64,000 nucleotides of DNA from the NCBI GenBank assembly GCA_903929795.1, contig CAIYWC010000128.1:1-64000 (forward strand). Reading direction: 5' to 3'. The notes beneath the pieces are model-generated. The model was not told the origin of the DNA, did no database searches, and was given only the letters and a program-made list of their open reading frames with translations. The position numbers and the translations under genes are program-made. Position 1 is the first letter of the stretch, and the number at the start of each line of letters is the position of its first letter. This document shows, one piece after another, positions 17,568-26,459 of the stretch. This stretch comes from an uncultured Myxococcales bacterium. Its GTDB lineage: Bacteria > Myxococcota_A > UBA9042.

Positions 17568-18785
17568 TCACGACGTGGACTTCACCGCCTGGATCTTCAC
17601 CGTCTCGCGCAATTCCGTCTGGCCGATGACCGGCAGGTGCATCTCGATGATCAGCCCGCCGCCGGGCCGCTGCAGCGCACGCACGGTGCCGTTGTGCGCT
17701 TCGACCGTGCGCTTGACCAGGAACAAGCCCAGGCCGCTGCCAACCGCGCTGTGCGCCCGCGCGATCGCGCTGCGGTAGAACGCCTCAAAAACCCGGGTGC
17801 ACTCATCGATCGTCAGGCCCGGACCGCGGTCCATCACGCGAATCACGGCACCGCTGGGCTCGCGGTTCGTCTCGATCTGCAGACACGGCGGGCACGGCTG
17901 CCCATCGATGGCGGTGTCGTGCGCCGCATACCGAATGACGTTCTCAACCAGCGTGGAGATCACCCGGTCCAGCGCATTCGCGTCGCCCGAAACCACCGAG
18001 CCGAGGCTGTCGAGCGTCAGTTCAAACTGGAAACCCAGGCGCTCCAGCCGGTGCCGTTCGCGCCGCAAGACCGTCTGGACCAGCGCGTCGATCGCCACGT
18101 CGCCGCGGTGCAGCAGCACGCGGTCCATGCCCACACGCTGCGCTTCGAGCAGCCGGCCGATGTGATCCTCCAGCAGCCGCACTTCTTCGTGCAGCTCCTG
18201 CAGCAGCTCTTCGCCCTCGTTGCGGCGGCGATCCTTGCCGTGCGGCGCCCGCGCCCGCTCACGTTCCAGCTCGATGCGGATCAGCTCCAGCGCCACCTCG
18301 ATGCGCGCCAACGGCGAGCGCAGCTCGTGGGAAATGCCTGCCAGCAGGTCCTTTTGCGCCTGCAGCATCCGGGCGATGCGCTCCGCCATCGCGTTCAGGC
18401 TCTGACCCAGCGCGCCCAGGTCGTCCAACGGCTCGATCGGCGCGCGCACCGACAGGTCACCGAGGCCAATTTCCACCGCGATTTCACGCAATTGCCGCGC
18501 CCGCTCGCGCAATCCCTGGGTCAGCGTCAGACAAATCGCCAGCAAAATGGCCGTGCCGACACTCGCGGCGAAAAGCGCCGACGCTTCCGTTCCCGCCAGC
18601 GTCATGTGACTTTGCCAGGCCGTCACCGCAGCCGCACCCAGCGCGCTCAGCGTCGCGATCGCCACGGCCACCGCGAAGATCTCGCCGCGCACCAAGCCCA
18701 ACGGCGGCAAGTGCGGCCGCGCCGCCGGCTGGGCCAGCGGCGTCATGCGCGTCGGTTGGATGTTGTGTTCGCGCGCGTCCGACAT
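17568..18785 (-). CDS. HAMP-domain sensor histidine kinase
   Basis: A 405-residue two-component sensor kinase. Two transmembrane segments (about 35-57 and 70-90) enclose only a very short external loop, so it probably senses membrane state or works with a partner. A HAMP linker follows (about 90-145), then the dimerisation helix with the phosphoacceptor in ISHELRSPLARIE (His153). The ATPase domain has an N-box variant LVENVIRYA, the G1 box DRGPGL and the G2 box GSGLGLFLVKR. Its start is 15 nt downstream of the response regulator stop, so the two form a pair. The signal is unknown. Confidence 0.93.
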   Translation of the reverse strand: MSDAREHNIQPTRMTPLAQPAARPHLPPLGLVRGEIFAVAVAIATLSALGAAAVTAWQSHMTLAGTEASALFAASVGTAILLAICLTLTQGLRERARQLREIAVEIGLGDLSVRAPIEPLDDLGALGQSLNAMAERIARMLQAQKDLLAGISHELRSPLARIEVALELIRIELERERARAPHGKDRRRNEGEELLQELHEEVRLLEDHIGRLLEAQRVGMDRVLLHRGDVAIDALVQTVLRRERHRLERLGFQFELTLDSLGSVVSGDANALDRVISTLVENVIRYAAHDTAIDGQPCPPCLQIETNREPSGAVIRVMDRGPGLTIDECTRVFEAFYRSAIARAHSAVGSGLGLFLVKRTVEAHNGTVRALQRPGGGLIIEMHLPVIGQTELRETVKIQAVKSTS

Positions 18786-18800
18786 GGGCTGAACCGCCCG

Positions 18801-19511
18801 CTAACCGGCCAAGGTCGGCTTCGCGCCGTCGGCCGCGAGCATGTAGCCCGTGCCCCAAATCGTCTTGATATAGCGCGGTTGCCGCGAATCTGACTCGATC
18901 TTGGCACGCAGGTTCTTGACGTGAACGTCGATCGAGCGGTCATACGCCGCGTAGCCCACGCCGCGCAGCATGTCCATCAGCGCGTCGCGGCTCAGCACTT
19001 GGCCGGGGTGCCGCAAAAAGCACCGCAGCAGGTCGAATTCCGTCGTGGTCAGCTGCACCACATTGCCGTCCGCGGACACTTCGCGCCGCGCCGTGTCCAT
19101 CACGAGGTCGCCCACCCGCAGCGTCTCCGTCACCGGCGACGGCGAACCGCCTTCGGCCCGGCGCAGCACCGCGCGAATGCGCGCGACCAGCTCACGCGGA
19201 TTGAATGGCTTGGACAGGTAGTCGTCCGCGCCCAGCTCCAGACCGACGATGCGGTCGCTGTCGCTGCCCTTGGCCGTCAGCATGATCACCGGCACCTTGG
19301 ACGACGACCGGATGCGCCGCAGCACCTCGAAGCCGTCCATGCCTGGCAGCATCACGTCCAGCACCAGCAGGTCGAACACCTCGGAGGTCGCCCGCCGCAC
19401 GCCCTGAAGTCCATCTGTCACCAGCGTGACCTGGAAACCCTCCGGCTTGAGCAGGCGCTCCAGCAGCGCGCCCAAGCGGACATCATCGTCAATAATCAAA
19501 AGGCGACCCAT
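18801..19511 (-). CDS. OmpR/PhoB-family response regulator
   Basis: A 236-residue transcription regulator and partner of the following histidine kinase. The receiver domain has the acidic patch IIDDD (8-10), the phosphoacceptor in LLVLDVMLPGMDG (Asp52) and the conserved Lys in GADDYLSKPFNP (about 103). The winged-helix DNA-binding domain occupies about residues 135-230 (LTTTEFDLLRCFLRHPGQVLS; RSIDVHVKNLRAKI; IKTIWGTGYML). ATG at 19511 has GGAG 5 nt upstream; the in-frame GTG at 19517 overlaps that site. It follows the HEAT-repeat protein gene by 30 nt, suggesting one operon of three genes. Confidence 0.95.
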   Translation of the reverse strand: MGRLLIIDDDVRLGALLERLLKPEGFQVTLVTDGLQGVRRATSEVFDLLVLDVMLPGMDGFEVLRRIRSSSKVPVIMLTAKGSDSDRIVGLELGADDYLSKPFNPRELVARIRAVLRRAEGGSPSPVTETLRVGDLVMDTARREVSADGNVVQLTTTEFDLLRCFLRHPGQVLSRDALMDMLRGVGYAAYDRSIDVHVKNLRAKIESDSRQPRYIKTIWGTGYMLAADGAKPTLAG

Positions 19512-19541
19512 GCTCACTCCAGTACCGCAGGGGGTGTCCAG

Positions 19542-20480
19542 CTAGGGCGCTGGCTGCGGTGGCTTCACGTCCAGCTGCAACTTCTGCGCGGTCGGCTTGA
19601 CCGGCTCCATGGGCAGCGCGTCACCGGTCGGCGCGAGCGCCTTCTCCGGCCCCGCCACCGCCAACACCTGAATCGCGATTTGATGTCCCTGATTCCACGT
19701 GGCAAAGCCGACGTCGGTCAGTTCGTTCAGCTTGACACCGTTCTTGGCGATGTCCTTGCCAGCGTCGATGTCCGCCAACAGCATGTCAATGTCAACCTGC
19801 CGCGCGTGGATCTGCTCGTCGCTCGTGTACTCGGGCGCCGGCGCCACGTAGCCCGCGATCTCCGGCTTGTCCGCGTTGGCTTTGAGACTCTGCAGGCGCC
19901 GCTGCACACGCCCCGCCGACCACGCGAACAGCGCACGCTCCTGCCCCGTCGTCGCCAGTGCCGCCGCCACGAGCTTCGCGACATCCGCCTCGCCGCCGCA
20001 CAGACCCAGCGCGACGATCGCCCGCAGCCGCAGCAGGTCATCCGCGCTCTGGGTCAACGGCCAAAGCGCCTGCGCCGCCTCCAGCTTGCCGGTCCGCCCC
20101 AGTCCGGCCAGCGCGGTCAGCCGCACGCCGATGTCGCCATCTCGCAGCGCGCCGGCCAAGGTCGGCACCACCCGCGGGTCGTCGATGCCAGACAGCAGTT
20201 CCAGGGACTTGGACCGCTCCGCAGGCGCACCGCTGCCCATGTCGGCGACCAGAGTCGGCACTGCCGCCGCGCCCAGGTGCGCGATGCGCGTGGACGTCAT
20301 GCCCACCTGGCCCACCGGATCGTGAAAGCGCTTGTCCAGAAGCCGCGGATTCTCGACGAATTTCTCGAAAAACACCGACGACGCCCACACCAGGACCGCG
20401 ACGATGCCCAAGCCGATGGCATACAGCCCCAATTTGCCCCAGGCTTTGGGATTGAAGCTGCGGTCACTCAGGGCTGGCAT
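19542..20480 (-). CDS. Membrane-anchored HEAT-repeat protein
   Basis: A 312-residue protein with one N-terminal transmembrane helix (about residues 17-38, LGLYAIGLGIVAVLVWASS) and then HEAT-type helical repeats. Three or more units are visible around AAAVPTLVADMGS, DDPRVVPTLAGALRDGDIGVRLTALAGLG and DDLLRLRAIVALGLCGG. The end is Pro-rich. HEAT repeats usually bind other proteins. The gene precedes the regulator and kinase pair by 30 nt, so it may be an accessory sensor or regulator of that pair; this is inference from position. GAGG lies 7 nt before the ATG. Confidence 0.8.
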   Translation of the reverse strand: MPALSDRSFNPKAWGKLGLYAIGLGIVAVLVWASSVFFEKFVENPRLLDKRFHDPVGQVGMTSTRIAHLGAAAVPTLVADMGSGAPAERSKSLELLSGIDDPRVVPTLAGALRDGDIGVRLTALAGLGRTGKLEAAQALWPLTQSADDLLRLRAIVALGLCGGEADVAKLVAAALATTGQERALFAWSAGRVQRRLQSLKANADKPEIAGYVAPAPEYTSDEQIHARQVDIDMLLADIDAGKDIAKNGVKLNELTDVGFATWNQGHQIAIQVLAVAGPEKALAPTGDALPMEPVKPTAQKLQLDVKPPQPAP

Positions 20481-20498
20481 ACTGGCGCCTCAGGGGCA

Positions 20499-20521
20499 CC
20501 GGCGCACTTTCGCGCGGCCGG
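20499..20521 (-). other. GAAA-loop hairpin between lipoprotein A and the HEAT gene
   Basis: On the minus strand CCGG-C-CGCGC, a GAAA tetraloop and GTGCGCCGG form nine pairs with one bulged C and one G-T pair. It lies about 35 nt after the stop of lipoprotein A and about 20 nt before the next start. There is no T-run, so its role (attenuator, factor-dependent stop or stability element) is open. Confidence 0.3.
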
Positions 20522-20555
20522 CGTGCATGGCTAGGTTACGGCGAGCAGCGCGGCA

Positions 20556-23500
20556 TCAGAGGCACGGCTCGGTGACCTGGATGTCGTCGAGGAAGATGCC
20601 CTCGTACTTGTCATTGAGGCTGCAGTCACCGGAATCAAAGCGGAATTCGATGACGATGTTCAACCCCTGATACGGTGTCAACGGCAACACAATGTTTTGC
20701 TTGGACTTGTACTGGCTCGACTTGAGGCCGTAGACCGGATCCGTTGCGTCCCAGATGACCTTCGGTGCCTGCACGCCCTGCTTGACGATGACCTGGAAAT
20801 GCTCGGTCTGGAACGACCCGACGGGCTGCTCAATGTCAGCGTAGAGGCTGAACTGCAACTGCGCGCTCTGCTTGGGATTCACGTCGATCTTCAGCGGCTG
20901 CGTGTCCAGCGTGCCAGACACACCACCGCAGTTCGCGACCGGATCGTCGTAGTTCCACTTCAGCGGGTTGCCAAAGTAGAGCTCGTACTTGCCGTCCATG
21001 TGCTTGTGCGGCACGACTTGCCAGTTGACAAGCACGCCGGGCGTCGCCGTCGGCGTCAAGTTCGAGCCGGTCAACACACCGCTCTCAAACGTCACGGCGG
21101 GCAGCGGCGCACCGGGCTGGCAGCAGCCGGGACCCGCTTTGAATGCCGTGGCGCAACTGAACGTCTTGGTCGGCTCGTTCAGGCTGCAGGCGTAGGACTT
21201 GCACACATCGGGCGTGGTCGGCACGCAGTCCGAATCCGGCACGCAGACCGGCGGCGTGCAGGTCGTCCACATGCTGATCCCGTCGATGTACGGGCCGATG
21301 TGGTTGTTGTTCTTCGGGTTACCCGCGTCAAATTCCCACGCGAGCAGGACGCTCTTGCCGGCCAGCGCCGCGGGCACCTTGACTGAGATGGTCGTCCACA
21401 CGCCGTTGGTCGTGCCGCCGATGTCGTACGAGCTCCACGCCCACGTGATGTTGGTCGGCGTCGCGGCATCGGCGAATCCAAAGCGCAGGCGATCCACGGC
21501 GAACACCGTGCCGTTGAACTGCGGAATCGCAAACGTCGCCGGCGCGTCCCATTCCGTCGACAGGTTCAGGTGGAACGTCACGATCGTCGTCCCGGCGGCG
21601 CCTACGGTCACCGGCTCGCTGGTGACCAAGCCGTACGGCACTTTGGTCGAGCCCGCGTCGTAATTGCCAAGCGTATTGCCAAAGTACAGCGACCACAGGT
21701 CCGGGCTGGTGCCGTAGAAATTGTCGCCGGAGATGTGCCATTTCATCGTCGTGTCGTACGGGTCGCCGGTCGGGGAAGCGGCGGCGGTGGCGAACGACGT
21801 GGCCCAGCCCGTCGGCAGCGTCGTGCCCTTGGACGTCTCGAACGACTCGTAGGCGACTTGCGCCTTCTCCGAGCAGCAGCCCGCGGTCAGCACGCTGTCG
21901 CAAGTGCCCTGGACGCACGTGTCGACCGTGCAGCTGTCCTTGTCGTCGCAATCGGCGCTGGCCACGCACTTGCCGGTCGGGATGCAACTGCACAAGCCCG
22001 CGCCAGACGGGTCGCAGTGGCCCGCTTCAATGATTGGCTTGCAGCTGCAGTCCCCGTCGACCTTGCAGATCGTGTTCTGGCAGCTGATGTCCATCGAGAA
22101 GTTGTCGATGCTGGGGCCGGAGAAGTTGTTGCCGCTCGGGTCGCCGGCGTCAAACGTGAAGCAGACGCGGCCTTTCTTGCCGGCGAACTGGTCCAAGTGG
22201 AGTTCGACGCTCTGGCACTTGCCGTCGGTGCAGCCGTTGATCTTGTCGCTCGACCAGAGCGGCAGCGCGATGTTGGACACGACGGAGCTGCATTCGACCG
22301 AGCCCGTCTTGGGATCGACCGCGCCGCAGTATTGGCCGCCGGTCTGGAACGTCACGCTCAGCTTGTCGAGCGGAGCGCTGAGCGCGCACTCGCCGAGCAC
22401 GGTGTTGCAACTCTCGCCAGCGATGGTGCAATCGCTGGGGAGCGTGCACGGGATCTGCGAGCCCGGCGGATTGTTGTAGGTCAGCTGGCCGCACCATTCC
22501 GAGATCAGGTTGACGTTGAAGCTGACGACGTCGTAGAGCGTGCCAGACTGCAGCTGCACTTCGGGCGAGCAAATCGTGCCCTTGGGGCCCTGGGTCGTCA
22601 GCTTGGGATCGGCGTAGCTCTGGAACGTGCTGTCGGTGAAGACCAGAGATTGGCTGCCGTCGCAGCCGCCGGTTGGATTGACCTTCCAGCCGACCGCGGT
22701 GGAGTTGCTGCCGATGTTCTTCCACGCCGAGATGCCGTTCTCAAAGGCATCGCCAAACAGGTTGGACGGCAAGCAGCACTGCGATTGCGAGGCGTCCGGC
22801 ACGTTGCTGCAGGTGCCGGTGGCCGCGCCGCTCACCTGATTGCTGCAGGCATCAATCGTGCAGGTGTTGTTGTCCTGGCAGTCCGCGACGCCGGCGCAGC
22901 AGCCCGACTTCATGTCGCCAAAGCAGATGCCCTTGTCCGTGACGTTGTCGTAGAAGGTGCAGGCGGTGATGGTGCACGGGTTGCCGCTGGCGTTGGCGCA
23001 CGTTGGCGTGTTCTTGTCGCACGCGGTGTTGTCGGTGGCGCAGAGCGTCTCCGCCTCGATGTCGTCGAGGTACACGCCCTCGTACTGGTTGTTCACGCCG
23101 TTCAGGGTCGCGAACTGCCAGGTCACGGTGACCGTCGGGCCAAAGCCGGCGAGGTTGATGACGCGGTGGACCCACTTGCCGCCGGTCGATTTGTCGATCG
23201 CGACCGAGGACCACACCGGCGTCGGGCCAGCGGTGCCGTTCACGGACACCGTCAGCACGTCGGTCTCGGTCATGCACGCGTCCTTGGCACCGTTGCCGAA
23301 ATTCACGCACACCTGGTCGATGGCGCATGACGTGCAGCTCGTGCCCGCGTTGCCGGGATTGGTCGTCAGAAACGACGGGTCCGCTTGCAGCCACAGCCAG
23401 TAGTGCAGAACGGTTGGCTTGTACTGGCCGTTGGTGTCCTTGGGGATGACGATTTCCGTCGTCGTCAGCTTGCCGGTGACCTTGGCTGCAGCGCCGGTGG

Positions 23501-24218
23501 ACTGGCAGGACGTGGCGGCGGTCGCCGACGTGTCGTAGTTATAGCATTCATTGCCGAAATATGCCGCAGCCTTGCCCGTGTGGGACCGCTTGGTCGAGAC
23601 CTGCCAATTCACGGTCGAGCCCGTCGCCGCGGTGGAAACCGACGACGTGAAGCCGCCGAGCGTGCCGTCCTCGAACTTCACCTTTTGCAGCGGCGTCTCT
23701 TTGTCCGGGCAGCAGTTGGCCTGCAGGCTGTACTCGCACTGGCCCTTGTCCTTGTTGCACGCGCCGGTCTGGCAAGTCACTTCAGCGCAATCCGCGTCCG
23801 CGCAGCAGACGTTGGTGCCGCTCTTCAACACTGGATCGGTGCACTTGCCTGCCGCGCAAGTCGTTGTCTGGCAAATCGAATTCGCGTTCTTGATCTTGTA
23901 GCACTGGTCGTCGCTCGTGCACTCGGGCGGAACGTCGGCCGGCGGAACGTCGGGTTGGATGTCGGGCTGGACGTCGGGACCGGTATCCACGGCGGCATCC
24001 GAGCCCGCATCCGAAGCTCCGGTGTCGTCGCTGGTGTCCACGCCGACATCGTCGGTCGGTCCGGTGTCGTCGACTGGCCCGCTGTCATTGACCGCCGTCG
24101 TTTTGGCCGGGCAGCCAGCCAGGAACAAACCGGTAGCGAGCACGAGCAAAATGCGTTGGGACTTCAGCAATTCCAACACAGACGGCGTACAGCGATTCGA
24201 GATCAGACTGCGATTCAT
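20556..24218 (-). CDS. Giant modular Cys-rich lipoprotein A
   Basis: A 1220-residue predicted surface lipoprotein of unknown function. The lipobox LFLAGC gives Cys36 as the lipid site, followed by an Asp/Val/Thr-rich tether of about 60 residues ending PDVPPADVPPEC. The body alternates Cys-rich spacers (C-x-D-x-x-x-C-T-x-x-x-C type) with four jelly-roll-like modules of 170-220 residues. Each starts near an F-E/D-x-G motif, has a central LYFGN-x-NYD-like signature (weaker in module 2) and ends F-D-S/A-G-D followed by G-x-x-[LI]-D-[DN]-[IVF]. They recall MAM or choice-of-anchor-J/cleaved-adhesin folds. ATG at 24218 has AGGGG 4 nt upstream. Its own promoter lies at 24290-24318. Confidence 0.85.
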   Translation of the reverse strand: MNRSLISNRCTPSVLELLKSQRILLVLATGLFLAGCPAKTTAVNDSGPVDDTGPTDDVGVDTSDDTGASDAGSDAAVDTGPDVQPDIQPDVPPADVPPECTSDDQCYKIKNANSICQTTTCAAGKCTDPVLKSGTNVCCADADCAEVTCQTGACNKDKGQCEYSLQANCCPDKETPLQKVKFEDGTLGGFTSSVSTAATGSTVNWQVSTKRSHTGKAAAYFGNECYNYDTSATAATSCQSTGAAAKVTGKLTTTEIVIPKDTNGQYKPTVLHYWLWLQADPSFLTTNPGNAGTSCTSCAIDQVCVNFGNGAKDACMTETDVLTVSVNGTAGPTPVWSSVAIDKSTGGKWVHRVINLAGFGPTVTVTWQFATLNGVNNQYEGVYLDDIEAETLCATDNTACDKNTPTCANASGNPCTITACTFYDNVTDKGICFGDMKSGCCAGVADCQDNNTCTIDACSNQVSGAATGTCSNVPDASQSQCCLPSNLFGDAFENGISAWKNIGSNSTAVGWKVNPTGGCDGSQSLVFTDSTFQSYADPKLTTQGPKGTICSPEVQLQSGTLYDVVSFNVNLISEWCGQLTYNNPPGSQIPCTLPSDCTIAGESCNTVLGECALSAPLDKLSVTFQTGGQYCGAVDPKTGSVECSSVVSNIALPLWSSDKINGCTDGKCQSVELHLDQFAGKKGRVCFTFDAGDPSGNNFSGPSIDNFSMDISCQNTICKVDGDCSCKPIIEAGHCDPSGAGLCSCIPTGKCVASADCDDKDSCTVDTCVQGTCDSVLTAGCCSEKAQVAYESFETSKGTTLPTGWATSFATAAASPTGDPYDTTMKWHISGDNFYGTSPDLWSLYFGNTLGNYDAGSTKVPYGLVTSEPVTVGAAGTTIVTFHLNLSTEWDAPATFAIPQFNGTVFAVDRLRFGFADAATPTNITWAWSSYDIGGTTNGVWTTISVKVPAALAGKSVLLAWEFDAGNPKNNNHIGPYIDGISMWTTCTPPVCVPDSDCVPTTPDVCKSYACSLNEPTKTFSCATAFKAGPGCCQPGAPLPAVTFESGVLTGSNLTPTATPGVLVNWQVVPHKHMDGKYELYFGNPLKWNYDDPVANCGGVSGTLDTQPLKIDVNPKQSAQLQFSLYADIEQPVGSFQTEHFQVIVKQGVQAPKVIWDATDPVYGLKSSQYKSKQNIVLPLTPYQGLNIVIEFRFDSGDCSLNDKYEGIFLDDIQVTEPCL

Positions 24219-24289
24219 GGGGCCCCTCATTGCGCACACCGAGGTCGACACCGCTCCAGATGCCTGTGCCGACACGACCGCGTTTCGCC

Positions 24290-24318
24290 ACTATACCCGC
24301 GGCCAGCGGGTTTCGCAA
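24290..24318 (-). promoter_or_regulatory. Sigma70-type promoter for lipoprotein A
   Basis: On the minus strand the -35 box TTGCGA (24318-24313) and the -10 box TATAGT (24295-24290, five of six matches) are separated by 17 bp. The start of transcription would be near 24283, about 65 nt before the ATG. This makes lipoprotein A a separate transcription unit from the B and C pair upstream. Confidence 0.6.
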
Positions 24319-24380
24319 TCTCGCGCGATGGCACCGCACACCGGTTTTTGCACTTCAAAACGCGCGTTGGACGCAAGGGA

Positions 24381-26450
24381 TCACGGGCAGTTGCTGACGG
24401 CCTGGCACACGCATGCGGACGCGCTGCATGCGGGCGCCTGACACGCGGCGCAGGTCTTCTGGGCGCAGTCGCTGTCCCAATAACAGTCGGCTTCCTGGCA
24501 CGCCACGTTGACGGCCAGGTTGTCGATTGCGGCTCCCGGCTTGTTGTTCAGCACACCGTCGCCCGCGTCAAACCGCACGCAGACCTGAATGGATTTGCCG
24601 GCGTAGGCGTCCAGCGCCACGGTGACGGGCAGCCACTTGCCCTGCGTGCTGCCCTGAATGGCGTCCGACGACCAGACGGTGTCATAGTTGCCGCCGTTGA
24701 AAATTTGGACGGAGAACCAGTCCAGCTTGGAGCTGCCGGGAATAGGCGGATTCAGGTACTGCGCCGGCGGCATGTCAGACCATTCTGTGTCCAAATTCAG
24801 ATCGAAAGTCAGGAGCTTGTAGTTCGTGCCCGCGTCGAGCTGGACGGGCTTGGCACACGCTGTGCCGTGCGGGCCTTCACCGTTGGGCAGCGGCGACGGG
24901 TCGTCGTAATTGGTGAAGATGCTGTTGCCAAAATACAGGCTGCCGCCGCCGCCGTTGCTGCCGACGTCAGGATCGCCGCCCTTGGGATTGGAGCGCCAGA
25001 ACACGACGAGCGAGTTGTTGCCGCTGTCTTTCCAATTCGTCAGCGGCTGGGTGTCAAAATTGTCCGAGAACAGCGTGGATGGCGCGCAGCAGCTCGCCTT
25101 GCTGGCGTCCGGGTGGGACTTGCAGACGTTGGCGGTGCAGGTGTCGACGGTGCACGCGTTCCCGTCGTCGCAATCCGCGTCGCCCAGGCAGCACGCCGTG
25201 ATGTTGTCGTGAAAGCACACGCCGTGACCCGGCGTGTTGGCATAGTCGGTGCAGGTGTCGGCGGTGCAGGTCAGGCCATCGTCGTCGCAGGACTGAGCAA
25301 CGCTGCACAGGATTTTGCCGAGGTCCGGGCAGATCGTCTCGATGGCCACGTCATCCAGGTAGATGCCTTCATACCCATTGTTTTCGTTGGTCTGGGTGGC
25401 AAACTGCCACGCCAGCTGCACCGACTTGCCCTGCCACGCCGCCAAATCCACAGCAACGTGCCGCCAGCCATCTGGCCGCGCCGGGTCGCCCAGCGTCGTC
25501 TTGCCGATTTGCGTCGACCAGAAGACCGTCGCCGGCGGCGCGTCCTGCGCCAAAACCTGCAGCGACAACACGTCTTTTTCCGGCTCGCACACGGACGCAC
25601 CCGCGACCACAATGCAGGTCGACTGCGGGTTGCACGGCGGGTTGCATGTCCCCAGCGGCAGCGACTTGCTGTACGGCGGCTCGGTGTCCAGCCACAGCCA
25701 GAAATGCGCCTGGGCTGTCTTGTCTTTGGGCAGCAGGTACGTCTTGGACAGCAGCGTTGTCGACACCGGTTTCGCGTCAGAAAGCAATGGCTTGCACGCG
25801 CCGGCGGTCGTTTCCGAGTTGTCGTATGTGTGGCACGCATTGCCAAAATACAGCGATTGCTTGCCGCCGTGCGCGCGCCACGTCGTCTGCTGCCAGCTCA
25901 CGTTGCCGTTGGTCGCGCCGTCGGTGGCGACAAAGCCGTCCTGATCGACTTCAAACGTCGCGTCCTGCAAAAGTACTTTGCCCGAACAGCAGTTGGCGAT
26001 CGCGACGTTGGTGCACTTGTGCTGCACTTGGTCGCATTTGTGGGTGTTGCACTCGTTGCCGTCATCGCAATCCGCGTCGAGGCAGCATGCGCCGGGGTTT
26101 TTGACCGCCGTGCACACGCCCGCGGCGCAGTGCGGCAGCTGGCAAGCCGAGAGCGTGAGTTTGCCGCTGCAGTCATCGTCCATCGCGCACTGGCCGACGT
26201 CCGGCGCGGCATCGGGCACATCGGCGGTGTCGGGCATCGCATCGCTGGCTACATCGGGCGAGACATCGACGGCGGCGTCCACGCTGTCCGGAACTGCCAC
26301 GCTGTCGTCGACGTCATCCGCCACTTCGGCAACGGCCACGTCGTCCGTCGCAGCGTCCGCGGTATCCTGGGCTGCCGGCGCAACGGCCTGGCCGCACGCC
26401 GCCAGCAGCAGCATCGCCAGGTTCGCCGTCCAAAGCCTCGCCAAGCGCAT
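24381..26450 (-). CDS. Modular Cys-rich lipoprotein B
   Basis: A 689-residue relative of lipoproteins A and C. The signal peptide ends LLLAAC (Cys19). A tether of about 65 residues made almost only of Asp, Ala, Val, Ser and Pro follows. Two jelly-roll-like modules are visible: one from KVLLQDATFEVDQDGF to GIYLDDVAIETIC, the other from STLFSDNFDTQPLTNW to AAIDNLAVNVAC, both with SLYFGN and a nearby YD. Cys-rich spacers (CDDGNACTVDTC type) separate them and close the protein. It starts 9 nt after the stop of lipoprotein C, with GGAAG before its ATG, so C and B form an operon. Function unknown; probably exposed at the cell surface. Confidence 0.85.
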   Translation of the reverse strand: MRLARLWTANLAMLLLAACGQAVAPAAQDTADAATDDVAVAEVADDVDDSVAVPDSVDAAVDVSPDVASDAMPDTADVPDAAPDVGQCAMDDDCSGKLTLSACQLPHCAAGVCTAVKNPGACCLDADCDDGNECNTHKCDQVQHKCTNVAIANCCSGKVLLQDATFEVDQDGFVATDGATNGNVSWQQTTWRAHGGKQSLYFGNACHTYDNSETTAGACKPLLSDAKPVSTTLLSKTYLLPKDKTAQAHFWLWLDTEPPYSKSLPLGTCNPPCNPQSTCIVVAGASVCEPEKDVLSLQVLAQDAPPATVFWSTQIGKTTLGDPARPDGWRHVAVDLAAWQGKSVQLAWQFATQTNENNGYEGIYLDDVAIETICPDLGKILCSVAQSCDDDGLTCTADTCTDYANTPGHGVCFHDNITACCLGDADCDDGNACTVDTCTANVCKSHPDASKASCCAPSTLFSDNFDTQPLTNWKDSGNNSLVVFWRSNPKGGDPDVGSNGGGGSLYFGNSIFTNYDDPSPLPNGEGPHGTACAKPVQLDAGTNYKLLTFDLNLDTEWSDMPPAQYLNPPIPGSSKLDWFSVQIFNGGNYDTVWSSDAIQGSTQGKWLPVTVALDAYAGKSIQVCVRFDAGDGVLNNKPGAAIDNLAVNVACQEADCYWDSDCAQKTCAACQAPACSASACVCQAVSNCP

Positions 26451-26459
26451 CGTGTCTTC

